A DNA stretch of 64,000 nucleotides, taken from Phocoena phocoena. Taxonomy: Eukaryota; Chordata; Mammalia; Artiodactyla; Phocoenidae. The stretch covers positions 90,314,998 to 90,378,997 of the forward strand of contig NC_089221.1 in NCBI RefSeq assembly GCF_963924675.1. The letters run 5' to 3'. The notes beneath the pieces are model-generated. The model was not told where the DNA came from and did not search any database. It saw only the letters and a program-made list of their open reading frames with translations. Positions 27,501 through 33,322 of this stretch are shown here, piece by piece. The position numbers were made by a program, and so were the translations under genes. Within the stretch, counting starts at the first letter, position 1. Each line of letters begins with the position of its first letter.

Positions 27501-30500
27501 GTCTAATTAAGAGGGCATCTAATTTGTGAATTTGAATCAGGGTTCTGTTATGATTTTGATGTATAATTGTGGACATATAATTTGGAGCTTCCCTGATTCC
27601 TTAGCTACAAAGTTATGATGTCAATAAAAGAAATTTGTGAATGAGAAGTTAGATAAGAATATTGTTTAATTTGTAACTACTATGAAAATAATCACGTTTA
27701 TTTGATGGATGATGTTGACAGAAACAATAACAATATACTGAGGGCTTCCTCTGCTCCAAACCCTAGGCTAAGTCCTTGTTACGCTATTTCATTTCATTTC
27801 ATCTCTCTCTCTCTTTTTTTTTTTTTTTATGGTAAAGGAAAAACTGTTTTGCTGAAATCAGCAGCTAGTAAATTGCAGAACTAAGATACAGATCTTAGAC
27901 TGTCTGACTCCCAGCTCAGATTCTGAACCATTCATTTCTACAGCTTCTTAACTAGCACATTCTGGCCTATAAGCTGGGCTACCTTACATAGTATTTTCAA
28001 TGAGTTAACCCGCACCATGACTCCGTGAAGGAGGTAGACATGCATTAGCTCCATTTTACAGACAAGGAAACTGACAATTAGGAAGAATAAAGGACTATTC
28101 CAAGGTTTCACAATTGGCACAACTATTATCCTTCTGTATATAATAAATAAAGGGTTTTCTTATGTGCTCTTTTAGTGCCATTTTGGGACTGTGAAATTGT
28201 TTGAAATTTCATTAGAAATCTCTGTCATGTGATTTCAACCTACTGTGTGTATCATGTGGTCCTGTGATGACTCACAGAATCCCTTAAATGACTTTTTTCT
28301 CTCCCTTCAAACGAAATTTCAGCAGTACCACTGCAAAATACCAGTGTAAAATGTCATAAAACAGGTTATTCCAGCCAAGAATGTGAGGTGAGGACAGCTT
28401 TAAGTTGTTCAGTCACATTAAAATCAAATCAGTGATGGGAATGCTGGCAGCCGTTCAGAAAAGATGTCTCTGTAGCACATTAAAAATTTTATGCCCTAGT
28501 AAGGATGATCAAGAACATGGGCATATTTCATATCTGTGGCCACAAAAAAGTAAAAGGGACCAATTCCGTCACAGTGTCAGTGCCAAGCAGCACATGACTC
28601 TCCTTGGAATAAATATGCACTTCTTAACTTTTCCAAGGATTTTTAATTCAGTTTATTTATCATAAACATTTTCCCAGTTTAGAAACATAAAATTTATTAA
28701 ATAGTTGTAATTTTAAATATTCAAGGACTTGTTTGTGACATTGCTACTTAAATGGGTACAAGAAATTTCATTGCAAGAAACTGTATACTAAAAAAAAAAA
28801 CCAAAAAACTGTATACTGATCCCTGTAGCTGACTTGTCATGTTTAGTATTTTCCTTTTTGCCTGCACAAGAAGAATAGCTTCTGTAATGTGAATTTAAAT
28901 GATATATCAATCTAATAAATGTGGTTGGCTTAGCAAGTGATAAGCATAACTAATTCAATTTAAGTGCCTCTTATATAAAAATAATGAACCAGTACATTAA
29001 AGATTAAAAATGTTAATGCAATTAGCAAAAATTAGTATTCAACGAAGAAGCATGTTTCAGTTTTAAGATGGATAATATATCATTCAATGACAAGATAAGG
29101 ACTGAATTCAGGTATACTTTATTCAGTTGATGGATTTATTAAAAATAAAATAAAATGCTTTATTTGAAGAAACTTTGATAAAATGATATATAATATGTGG
29201 ATGAAAGATAACCCACGTCCTCAGGAACTATGGAGGAAACCAAGGCTTGAGTGACTTAACAGGGATTCTTAGAACATAATATCACCTGACTCCTTGTGGG
29301 AGGGAGTGTAGCGGGGGGGGGGGGGGGGGGGGAGCACAGTGAGCATGGAACCTGAATGGAAATGGATTTGCCTGGATTCACTTTTCAATAAAATGAGCAT
29401 TTGTGGTTTGGGGACACTGACGTCAAGGGTATGCAATAGTGTCAGTATTTGCCTTCGTGTCACCGTGGCGTGTTGGCGCTCTGCTCATTTGCAGGTGGAT
29501 GGCAAGCATTCCAATGAGGCAGCCTTGATCCTCCACAGGAAGGGGTTTGATTGCTGCTTCTCTAGCAGAGACACGGGGCTGCTTTGTTCCACTAACCAGG
29601 GAAAGGTGAGCTGAAAGCTTATTTTTACTTGTTGAGTTAGTGTGCTTTGAAATCCTTACTTTCTGCAGATAATCTTGACAATGAGATGTTTCATTGCCTC
29701 TTCGCTGACTCATTCCCCTCAACTTCAAATTAGTTCAAGTTTCCCCATCTTAAGAAAGCCCTTTCTTAACGTTCAGTCTCTTCTTGTCACCATTAAAATG
29801 CATAGGCAAACATGTACACGTTTGAAGGCAGTGTCCTCATCGATTCTTAGGTCTTCCATTTCCAACCTCCATAGCACCTTCTTCCTGCCCACCCCCTCAT
29901 TTCCACCTCTCTCGGACATGCTCATGTATGATCCAGTTCAGGGGTGCCAAACCCAAGTCCTACAGGGGCCAAGACAACTTTTACAGTAACTAAAGTGGGG
30001 TGCTGGCTTGCAGTATGGGAAGAGAGGGAGCAATGAGACTGTGGCCAGTGGGATAACTCAACCGAAGACCCCAGGGCAGCTGTACTTAGCTCCAGTCAGT
30101 TTCCCCAGGGGAAAGATGCAGGGCTAGATCTTCTGATTAAGCAAGATTTGCATATGAGTCCACACTCTGCAGACCAAACAGATCTCAGGCTGACCACTGC
30201 TTGGTGGCTGCGCATTTCTGACTTCAAGTCGGTCTTGCTGAGAGTTCTCATCAGAGAACTTTCCTTGGAAGCAAATGAACCTCCAATCTTATGCCTGTGG
30301 CTCTGAGCTAGCTGTAACTACAAGAAGATGCTTGGGCTGATTCTAGCACACTGGTGGGTCTCCTCCACCAAGTCAGCTCAGGGGACCCAGCTCTTCACTC
30401 AAACCTAATAGACATAGTGTAGACCAGACTCAAGTGATTCAGTTCCAGCCCTACAAAATTAGTATGTGCATAGGACCCAAAAAGAAAAGAAAATATAGTA

Positions 30501-31379
30501 GGGGGGCCTAAATCTGCTTAGATAGATAAGCTTCTGCATTTCTGTTGCCTCACCCTGTATGTGTTTGGTGCTAAGAAAGCACTGACATCTTTGTTTCATT
30601 ACATTTGCACTCTCCCTTATTAGTGATGATCTGAGAATACTTGCTTGTGAACATTTGTACTCAAACATTAAGGCATTGAGTCTTTAGGGGGTTATACGAT
30701 CCAGAGAGACATATTAGAATAACCTGCTAGAAGTGAGGACAGTATTTTCTAAACAACCTCCCCACCCTATAAATGGGACTCACTGACATGATGGGCCTTC
30801 CTTGTGGCAGCCTGTGTCCTATCTCCCGGCTCTTTGGGCACAGGGAATATGATGGATGAGCACCACTGTTAGGGGTAAGTATTGACTGAAAGAGGATATA
30901 GATGTGTTTAAAGCTTCTTGGCCTATAGATGTCCTTTCTTTTATTGAAAACATGGCCCCTGCACCTGATGTGTTCTCAAGCAACAGAAAAGGAATCCAGA
31001 GCCCATGATCCTCCCGTTACAGTTTCCTGTGTCTCCCTCCAGGGTTAGTCTCCACGTTCAAGTATGTAGAGGTGGATTTAATCTCCCTCCCCTTCCCCTT
31101 ATTTTTCATTAAAAGGGAACTTCAAACATACTTTTCACTTTTTCTCCCACTGAATATATAGATGCGCTACTAATCTTTCTTCAAAGTTGTTCTAAACGTG
31201 CAATTTTTTTATCATTTACTTTTTAGATATTGGTACAGAAACTTTTTAACAAGTTTACTGTTGTAAGTCTCATACCTTCGTCATTATCCTTGATGCATTC
31301 ACCTCCAGACGCCCGAAATATAAGTGAGATCAACTTGAGTCCCATGGAAATCAGCACATTCCGAATCCAGTTGAGGTGA
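6379..31379 (+). CDS. MAN2A1: MAN2A1 C-terminal part, joined from six exons (6379-6512, 10066-10207, 12638-12771, 19723-19917, 29495-29605, 31227-31379)
   Basis: Golgi alpha-mannosidase II is a type II membrane glycoside hydrolase of family GH38. It trims two mannoses from GlcNAc-Man5GlcNAc2 in the medial Golgi and so commits N-glycans to the complex type. The six exons join in phase (869 nt) into 288 residues plus one split codon, ending at TGA 31377-31379. That is about the last quarter of the roughly 1,144-residue mammalian enzyme. Recognisable family stretches include [38 protein letters not shown] and the C-terminus STFRIQLR. This part forms the C-terminal beta-rich region; the cytoplasmic tail, membrane anchor and catalytic aspartates are encoded upstream of the window. 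All seen junctions are AG/GT and no exon has a stop or frameshift, so an active gene is likely. The paralogue MAN2A2 is a less likely alternative; identification is by recalled protein similarity. Confidence 0.96.
6980..7041. repeat. TG/TA/CA palindromic low-complexity tract
   Basis: TGTGTGTACATATATATACACACA is nearly self-complementary and continues into further TATGTGTACATA repeats. It sits in the intron after the first exon of the window and could form a cruciform or slip. Confidence 0.7.
7265..7483 (-). mobile_element. CHR-type tRNA-derived SINE, flanked by 13-bp target duplication
   Basis: On the minus strand the element begins with the tRNA-like head (GGGCTTCCCTGGTGGCGCAG), goes through the CHR body rich in CpG, and ends in an (AAAC)n tail, seen as (GTTT)n at 7265-7290. 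Exact 13-bp copies of catgagcatgttt flank it at 7252-7264 and 7484-7496, showing LINE-mediated insertion. It lies in a MAN2A1 intron in antisense orientation. CHR SINEs are restricted to cetaceans, hippos and ruminants. Confidence 0.92.
8110..8154. repeat. (CTTC)n followed by T-run
   Basis: CCCTTCCTTCCTTCC is followed by about 17 T. This is low-complexity intronic sequence. Confidence 0.8.
8486..8498. repeat. Left copy of 13-bp target-site duplication
   Basis: gacaccattcttt is repeated exactly at 9003-9015. The pair bounds the SINE plus L1 block as a single unit within the MLT1 LTR. Confidence 0.85.
8499..8806 (-). mobile_element. CHR-type SINE inside the MLT1 LTR
   Basis: Read on the minus strand, the head GGGACTTCCCTGGTGGCGCA and a B-box-like GGTTCAGTCCC are followed by the long CHR body and an A-tail (T-run to 8509 on the plus strand). 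It is about 300 bp and appears near full length. No private target duplication is visible; the only flanking repeat also encloses the neighbouring L1 piece. Confidence 0.88.
8821..9002 (-). mobile_element. 5'-truncated LINE-1 3' end
   Basis: A T-rich run (8821-8837, the reversed A-tail) is followed by AACATCTTTATTGGAGTATA, the reverse complement of a cetartiodactyl L1 3'UTR terminus that also appears at 43037-43169 and 22480-22504. It breaks off at 9002 next to the 13-bp repeat. Confidence 0.85.
9003..9015. repeat. Right copy of 13-bp target-site duplication
   Basis: Exact copy of 8486-8498; the interrupted MLT1 LTR resumes immediately after it. Confidence 0.85.
9146..9245 (+). mobile_element. 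MIR SINE fragment
   Basis: The 3' half of MIR is recognisable: CAGGGTTGTTGTGAAGATTA followed by GTGCCTGGCATTAATGG and a TCAGTACATGTTAACTATTA-like end. Confidence 0.75.
10066..10207 (+). CDS. MAN2A1: MAN2A1 coding exon
   Basis: The acceptor is AG at 10064-10065 and the donor is GT at 10208-10209. The 142 bp encode [19 protein letters not shown] through [12 protein letters not shown] and end on the first base of a glycine codon, which the next exon completes with GT. The dense match to the GH38 mannosidase II family makes this one of the surest exons. Confidence 0.96.
10490..10625 (-). mobile_element. MIR SINE fragment, antisense
   Basis: The order AACTTAACCAGGTTTGCAAA, then a TTCAAACTTAGGTCC and CTGAATCCCATCCTTCTA segment, fits the reverse complement of MIR. 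It is highly diverged. Confidence 0.55.
10626..12637. other. MAN2A1 intron, no clear repeat
   Basis: AT-rich unique sequence. An open frame at 10862-11308 (148 codons) has no recognisable domain and no splice context, so it is taken as chance. A wording at 11220-11260 (GGGGCCCAGTGTTGCCAAAT) may be an unnamed old repeat. Confidence 0.4.
12638..12771 (+). CDS. MAN2A1: MAN2A1 coding exon
   Basis: The acceptor is AG at 12636-12637 after a GTTT-rich tract and the donor is GTAGG at 12772. The 134 bp begin with the two bases that finish the split glycine, then encode [21 protein letters not shown] through [10 protein letters not shown], ending in phase 0. The DRRL...DDNRGL stretch is a strongly conserved signature of family 38 mannosidases. 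Confidence 0.96.
13350..15100 (+). mobile_element. LINE-2 (L2) 3' portion, plus strand
   Basis: A long C/T-rich sense stretch follows the L2 3' order: CTTTTCAGCCAGTGGC-type text, TTACCTCTCATCTCCAGACC, CCATCCAGTCCAGCCG and CTAGGAGTCATCTCTGACA, AATATAAAAGCCAAATCCTTA, GGGCCCTGCCTGTCC, then the L2 tail with GTAAACTCACTGGGAGTAGGG and GTGTATGTTCTGTGAATGAAT. At 1.7 kb it is the longest ancient LINE piece in the intron. Its coding potential is destroyed. Confidence 0.75.
15101..15265 (+). mobile_element. Second L2-like 3' tail
   Basis: CTACTAGATTCTAGGGATTTGTC followed by GTGGTAGGCATTCTATAAATA and TTGATTGAATGAA repeats the structure of an L2 3' end directly after the first one, so it is either a second element or an internal duplication. 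Confidence 0.5.
15266..17810. other. MAN2A1 intron, mostly unique
   Basis: No exon was found. Around 16895-16915 there is an AATTAATTAAT tract and around 16918-16965 a short MIR-like antisense fragment. The remainder is unassigned AT-rich DNA. Confidence 0.45.
17815..18010 (+). mobile_element. MER5A-type hAT-Charlie non-autonomous DNA transposon
   Basis: The order matches MER5A: AGTCATCTGGGGGTCTTTTAA, GGGTCCCACCCCAGGAGATT, GATCTATGTTTTCTAAAAG and GCGATTCTGATG. Termini are worn. It is non-coding and ancient. Confidence 0.75.
18011..19722. other. MAN2A1 intron, AT-rich unique sequence
   Basis: No exon and no confident repeat were recognised up to the next MAN2A1 exon. Short poly(A) and poly(T) runs occur near 19147 and 19210. 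Confidence 0.5.
19723..19917 (+). CDS. MAN2A1: MAN2A1 coding exon
   Basis: The acceptor is AG at 19721-19722 and the donor is GT at 19918-19919. The 195 bp make 65 whole codons, from [19 protein letters not shown] to [14 protein letters not shown]. The middle ([20 protein letters not shown]) looks less conserved than the ends, consistent with a surface loop, while the [12 protein letters not shown] end is a family hallmark. Confidence 0.95.
20110..20250 (-). mobile_element. MIR SINE fragment, antisense
   Basis: TTTTTACAGATAAGGAAGCTG, GAGGTCACATAATTAGTAGG and GAACCAGGCCTTAAGATC follow the reverse complement of MIR. Confidence 0.7.
20960..21350. repeat. Ancient interspersed repeat of uncertain family
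   Basis: The wording CTGCTACATGGCAGTTATTG, CCTTGCCTTTCTGAAGTTTA, GATGATGATAAGTGTTATAA and GGAGAAGGCCTGGCAGAAAAG is a common mammalian repeat pattern that I recognise but cannot name. Related pieces appear near 3170 and 43265. Confidence 0.45.
21444..21499. repeat. Imperfect 28-bp tandem duplication
   Basis: gacaagtggatcttg occurs at 21444-21458 and 21472-21486, each followed by a GTTGTCTC-containing stretch. Confidence 0.75.
21880..22030 (+). mobile_element. L2 fragment
   Basis: GACCCTTGGGCATTCAGTC, CTGCAGTCTGGCCTCGCTG and TGGCTTCCCATTGCCCTTCT resemble the middle of the L2 3' region in sense orientation. Confidence 0.5.
22040..22230 (+). mobile_element. MIR SINE fragment
   Basis: ACCATTTATAAAATGGGCCTGA and GAGAGCCCTTTGAAACAGAA plus GTGCTTTGTAGACAT fit a diverged MIR in sense orientation. 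Confidence 0.5.
22480..22542 (+). mobile_element. Minimal LINE-1 insertion (about 25 nt of L1 plus A-rich tail)
   Basis: TACAATTATACTCCAGTGAAG ends the same L1 3'UTR seen reversed at 8838 and 43037, and is followed by an (AAAT)n-type tail. Near-identical 13-base flanks (aaaaacttagcag at 22467-22479 and aaaaacttaccag at 22543-22555) are the target duplication with one difference. Confidence 0.7.
23220..23390 (+). mobile_element. MER5-like fragment
   Basis: GATTCTGATTCTGTAGGTCTG, AATCAGTAATTTTTAATAA and CATGCTTCTAGAAATTGCTG have the order of the MER5 family 3' half. Divergence is high. Confidence 0.45.
23390..23500 (-). mobile_element. MIR SINE fragment, antisense
   Basis: GGGTTAGAGAAATTAAATGA, ACTACCCAGCAGTAAATGG and AGGTCTTCTGAACCTGGGTG follow the reverse complement of MIR. 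Confidence 0.65.
24215..24480 (-). mobile_element. Old L1/HAL1-type fragment, antisense
   Basis: After an (AATTT)n tract the plus strand reads TCAGCACCACTTACTGAATAAG, which corresponds to the reversed L1 ORF2 wording CCAGCACCACTTATTGAA. The rest is too diverged to align by eye. Confidence 0.5.
25425..25670 (+). mobile_element. Near-complete MIR SINE
   Basis: All parts of MIR are present in order: GACTTGGGAGTCAGACCACC, GCTGGTGTCTTAGAGCAAATC, TCAGTTTCC-like segment, AATACCCACCTTAGAGATG, GAGAGGATTAAATGAGTTGA and CATGTAGTAAGCACTAAGTGC. It faces an antisense MIR 190 bp downstream. Confidence 0.88.
25860..26095 (-). mobile_element. Near-complete MIR SINE, antisense
   Basis: GCCAGGTATTACCCTGAGTG, CACGACAACACTGTGGAAG, CCAGGTCACACAGCCAGTAA, GCCTGACTCCAGATCTCC and CCTTATACTGCCTGG are the reverse-complement MIR order. 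It forms an inverted pair with 25425-25670. Confidence 0.88.
26325..26440 (+). mobile_element. MIR SINE 3' fragment
   Basis: AGGTTGTTGCAAGATGAAATG, GAGTTAATCCATGAAAAGCA and GGCACACAGCAGGTGCTCAG match the MIR 3' half. Confidence 0.8.
27725..27960 (-). mobile_element. MIR SINE, antisense, with internal TTTCA/TC/T tract
   Basis: CTGAGGGCTTCCTCTGCTCC and CAGCAGCTAGTAAATTGCAG with CTGTCTGACTCCCAGCTCAG give the MIR reverse order. A low-complexity block (27788-27829) sits in its centre. Confidence 0.65.
27990..28120 (-). mobile_element. MIR SINE fragment, antisense
   Basis: CAATGAGTTAACCCGCACC, GAAGGAGGTAGACATGC and CCATTTTACAGACAAGGAAA are the reversed MIR core. Confidence 0.75.
28121..29312. other. 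MAN2A1 intron, AT-rich
   Basis: No exon or clear interspersed repeat except a tail-only insertion near 28790. The open frames are short. Confidence 0.5.
28790..28805 (+). mobile_element. Tail-only retroinsertion candidate
   Basis: A11-CC-A3 is bracketed by exact 12-bp copies of aaactgtatact (28778-28789 and 28806-28817). The structure is that of an L1-mediated insertion truncated down to its poly(A) tail. Replication slippage is the alternative. Confidence 0.5.
29313..29332 (+). repeat. Uninterrupted 20-base G homopolymer
   Basis: Twenty consecutive G are preceded by GTGTAGC and followed by AGCACAG. It lies in the intron 162 bp upstream of the penultimate MAN2A1 exon, on the coding strand, so the pre-mRNA would carry it. 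Confidence 0.9.
29495..29605 (+). CDS. MAN2A1: MAN2A1 coding exon (penultimate)
   Basis: The acceptor is AG at 29493-29494 and the donor is GTGAG at 29606. The 111 bp make 37 codons, including [16 protein letters not shown] and ending CSTNQGK. It is in phase 0 on both sides, so skipping it would preserve frame. A run of 20 G lies 162 bp upstream in the intron. Confidence 0.95.
29606..31226. other. Last MAN2A1 intron, no clear repeat
   Basis: 1.6 kb of intron without recognised repeats or exons. Composition is balanced compared with the other introns. Open frames such as 29675-29989 overlap the intron start and show no family. Confidence 0.55.
31227..31379 (+). CDS. MAN2A1: MAN2A1 terminal coding exon with stop codon
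   Basis: The acceptor is AG at 31225-31226 after a T-rich tract. The 50 codons plus TGA run from [10 protein letters not shown] to the family C-terminus ISTFRIQLR. An NIS N-glycosylation sequon is present at exon residues 31-33, in keeping with a Golgi-lumenal domain. The stop lies where the family normally ends. Confidence 0.96.
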   Translation: MLVQKLFNKFTVVSLIPSSLSLMHSPPDARNISEINLSPMEISTFRIQLR

Positions 31380-32212
31380 ACCTGGCTTTCAGATTTGGAT
31401 TGGGAAGCATTGGCTTTTATACACTTCTTGGTTTGACGTGCAATAAAGAAGCACATTATTTTAGCTTCTGGCTACTGTGAGGACATGAAATCTGTGATTT
31501 TTTTTTTTTTTTTAACCAGTACAGTAAGAGAGGGAAAAAAAAAAAGCCATGCTATAAACTTTGTTTTTTAAGTTCCTTCCATGAACTACCATCATCAGTA
31601 TGAATTGATGCAACAAACAAAGAAATGTCTAAAGACAACCTCTCAACAGATTGTATCTCAGGTTAAATGTTAACTAATTATATCTGTGTTGGGGGTTGTG
31701 AAGAGATTGTTGTAAGTATTCATGTTGCTGACCCTTTGTTAGTCTTACAAAAATACCCATTTTTACCAAAATGGAATAAAAAGCTGGTGGGTAATAGCTA
31801 ATGGCCAAAATGGTTGCAATCATTCATACATGTTAGAAAAATTTTATGTGTTGAAATATGTGGAAAAGTGCAATCCGTCAACCCTTATACATAGTTGACT
31901 ATGTGTTTTTCTACCACTTGTACCACTTGACCCCTCCCCTCCTACCCTTTGTAAGTATTTCCAGAAATATCAGATTTTGAATCATTCAGTAGTAGACAAA
32001 GAGGCATATTTTCATTACTTGACAGTGTGGGATAGGTGCAATTTATTCCATTGTCACTAAAATAGAAGAAGCAATTCCATAGGTACCATGACCTCTTTTA
32101 GGTACCACAAGGTGTCTTTTTACGCAGCTCATTTGAATACAGATGTTCTGAGAAGGGGTTTTCTATTTTAAAATTATCGTATCAGAATAAATGTGCCTTA
32201 TTTTTTTATAAG
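31380..32212 (+). other. MAN2A1: Probable MAN2A1 3'UTR
   Basis: This follows the MAN2A1 stop directly and reaches the best poly(A) signal (32186-32191) plus a usual cleavage distance. It holds an early AATAAA at 31442-31447, only about 60 nt after the stop, an A-rich hexamer near 31773, a 16-T run (31498-31513) and an 11-A run (31535-31545). No interspersed repeat was recognised. The end is inferred; longer 3'UTRs using 33083 or 33317 are possible. Confidence 0.6.
32186..32191 (+). promoter_or_regulatory. MAN2A1: Candidate main poly(A) signal of MAN2A1
   Basis: A canonical AATAAA is followed by a T-rich stretch and then a GT-rich tract (about 32228-32246), which suits a downstream CstF-type element. 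A G-rich block follows at 32243-32285. Position about 810 nt after the stop fits an ordinary 3'UTR. No transcript data were available. Confidence 0.5.
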
Positions 32213-32246
32213 TCTTGTTAAATCTTTTGGTGTCCGTATTATGGTT

Positions 32247-32285
32247 GGGGGAAGGGAAGAGGCTGGGGGGAGGTGGAGGGGTGGG
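32247..32285 (+). promoter_or_regulatory. G-rich block downstream of the poly(A) signal
   Basis: G-tracts of 5, 3, 6, 4 and 3 bases are separated by short loops, near the usual G-quadruplex pattern (one loop of 8). It lies 56-94 nt after the AATAAA at 32186, where G-rich auxiliary elements may help 3' end processing. Confidence 0.4.
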
Positions 32286-33082
32286 TACTTTCTATGACAC
32301 ATAAATTGTATAATTTTTGCCTGACAATGCTGGCCACGTTCTGATCTGTTTCATTAAATTTGTGGTGATGTTACTTTAAACATTTTGACTATTTGAATGT
32401 ACTGAGATGTCAGAAAACAAAAGAAGGAAGAAAAATATTGTTAAGTAAAATATGCTGCTGCCAAGGAGACTGCAACGTGAAGCAAGGATTTTGTAACATG
32501 CAGAATCCACATGCTGTTTCCATTTCACAGGAGTTCACCATTTTGAAGAGAGAATGCTTTAAAATAGACCCTGTTTTAAACCCACTTACATGTAGCTCAT
32601 CATAATTTATCTTATTAAAGAGTATGTTTGTTCAGTGAATTCCAGACTTTTGTACGTGCTAACCTCAAAGTGAAGCTCTAAACCTATGTGCCATTACAGT
32701 ATTCTTTTTAAAATTTATTTGGGATCATCGTGAACTTGACATTAAATTAAAAGCAACATTAGCAACATTTAGAAGATTCAGTTTTAGCATAGAAAGGATT
32801 CTTGACTATATGCACTTCTGAAAATTCTCTTTGTGTTAACTAATAGATTTAGTATTATCTGACTTTAAACTTCCATTATACCTCCTGCCATTCCAACATC
32901 TTCATACAGAAATAAAACACAATTTCTATGTTATCATGTAGTCTGATTATCATCTGGATTTTCAGTCAGGATGCAGCTCCTAAGATTATTGTTATGTTAA
33001 ATTCATAAACTTCTTTCTCCTTTAATTATTAAGGAAACAATACTAGTGTTGATCGAGATACTACAAGGGAGTAATTTCATGC

Positions 33083-33088
33083 AATAAA
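33083..33088 (+). promoter_or_regulatory. Alternative AATAAA signal downstream of MAN2A1
   Basis: A canonical hexamer lies 1.7 kb after the stop codon, followed by a T-rich region and a G-run. It could serve a longer 3'UTR isoform or be chance in AT-rich DNA. Confidence 0.25.
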
Positions 33089-33316
33089 CATGTACTGTAA
33101 GTTTCCTTCCTCATTTTGGGGGGATAAACAACTTTAAAAAAAAAAAAGCTTCCTTTTTGTGGACATCTACAGATGTTAGGATTACCAGAAGCAAATCCCA
33201 GGAATGAGATCAGTATTTTTGTTGCGTCTTAAATGTAGAAACTTCCTATAGGAGTTCACTGTGTTCTGTGGTTTAAGTGGGTGTGCTTAATTGTTCTGGA
33301 ATTTCTGATCAATTGA

Positions 33317-33322
33317 AATAAA
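33317..33322 (+). promoter_or_regulatory. Alternative AATAAA signal with GT-rich downstream region
   Basis: A canonical hexamer is followed 40-100 nt later by strongly GT-rich sequence (33360-33415), the usual layout of a cleavage site. If used, the MAN2A1 3'UTR would be nearly 2 kb. Evidence is motif only. Confidence 0.3.
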
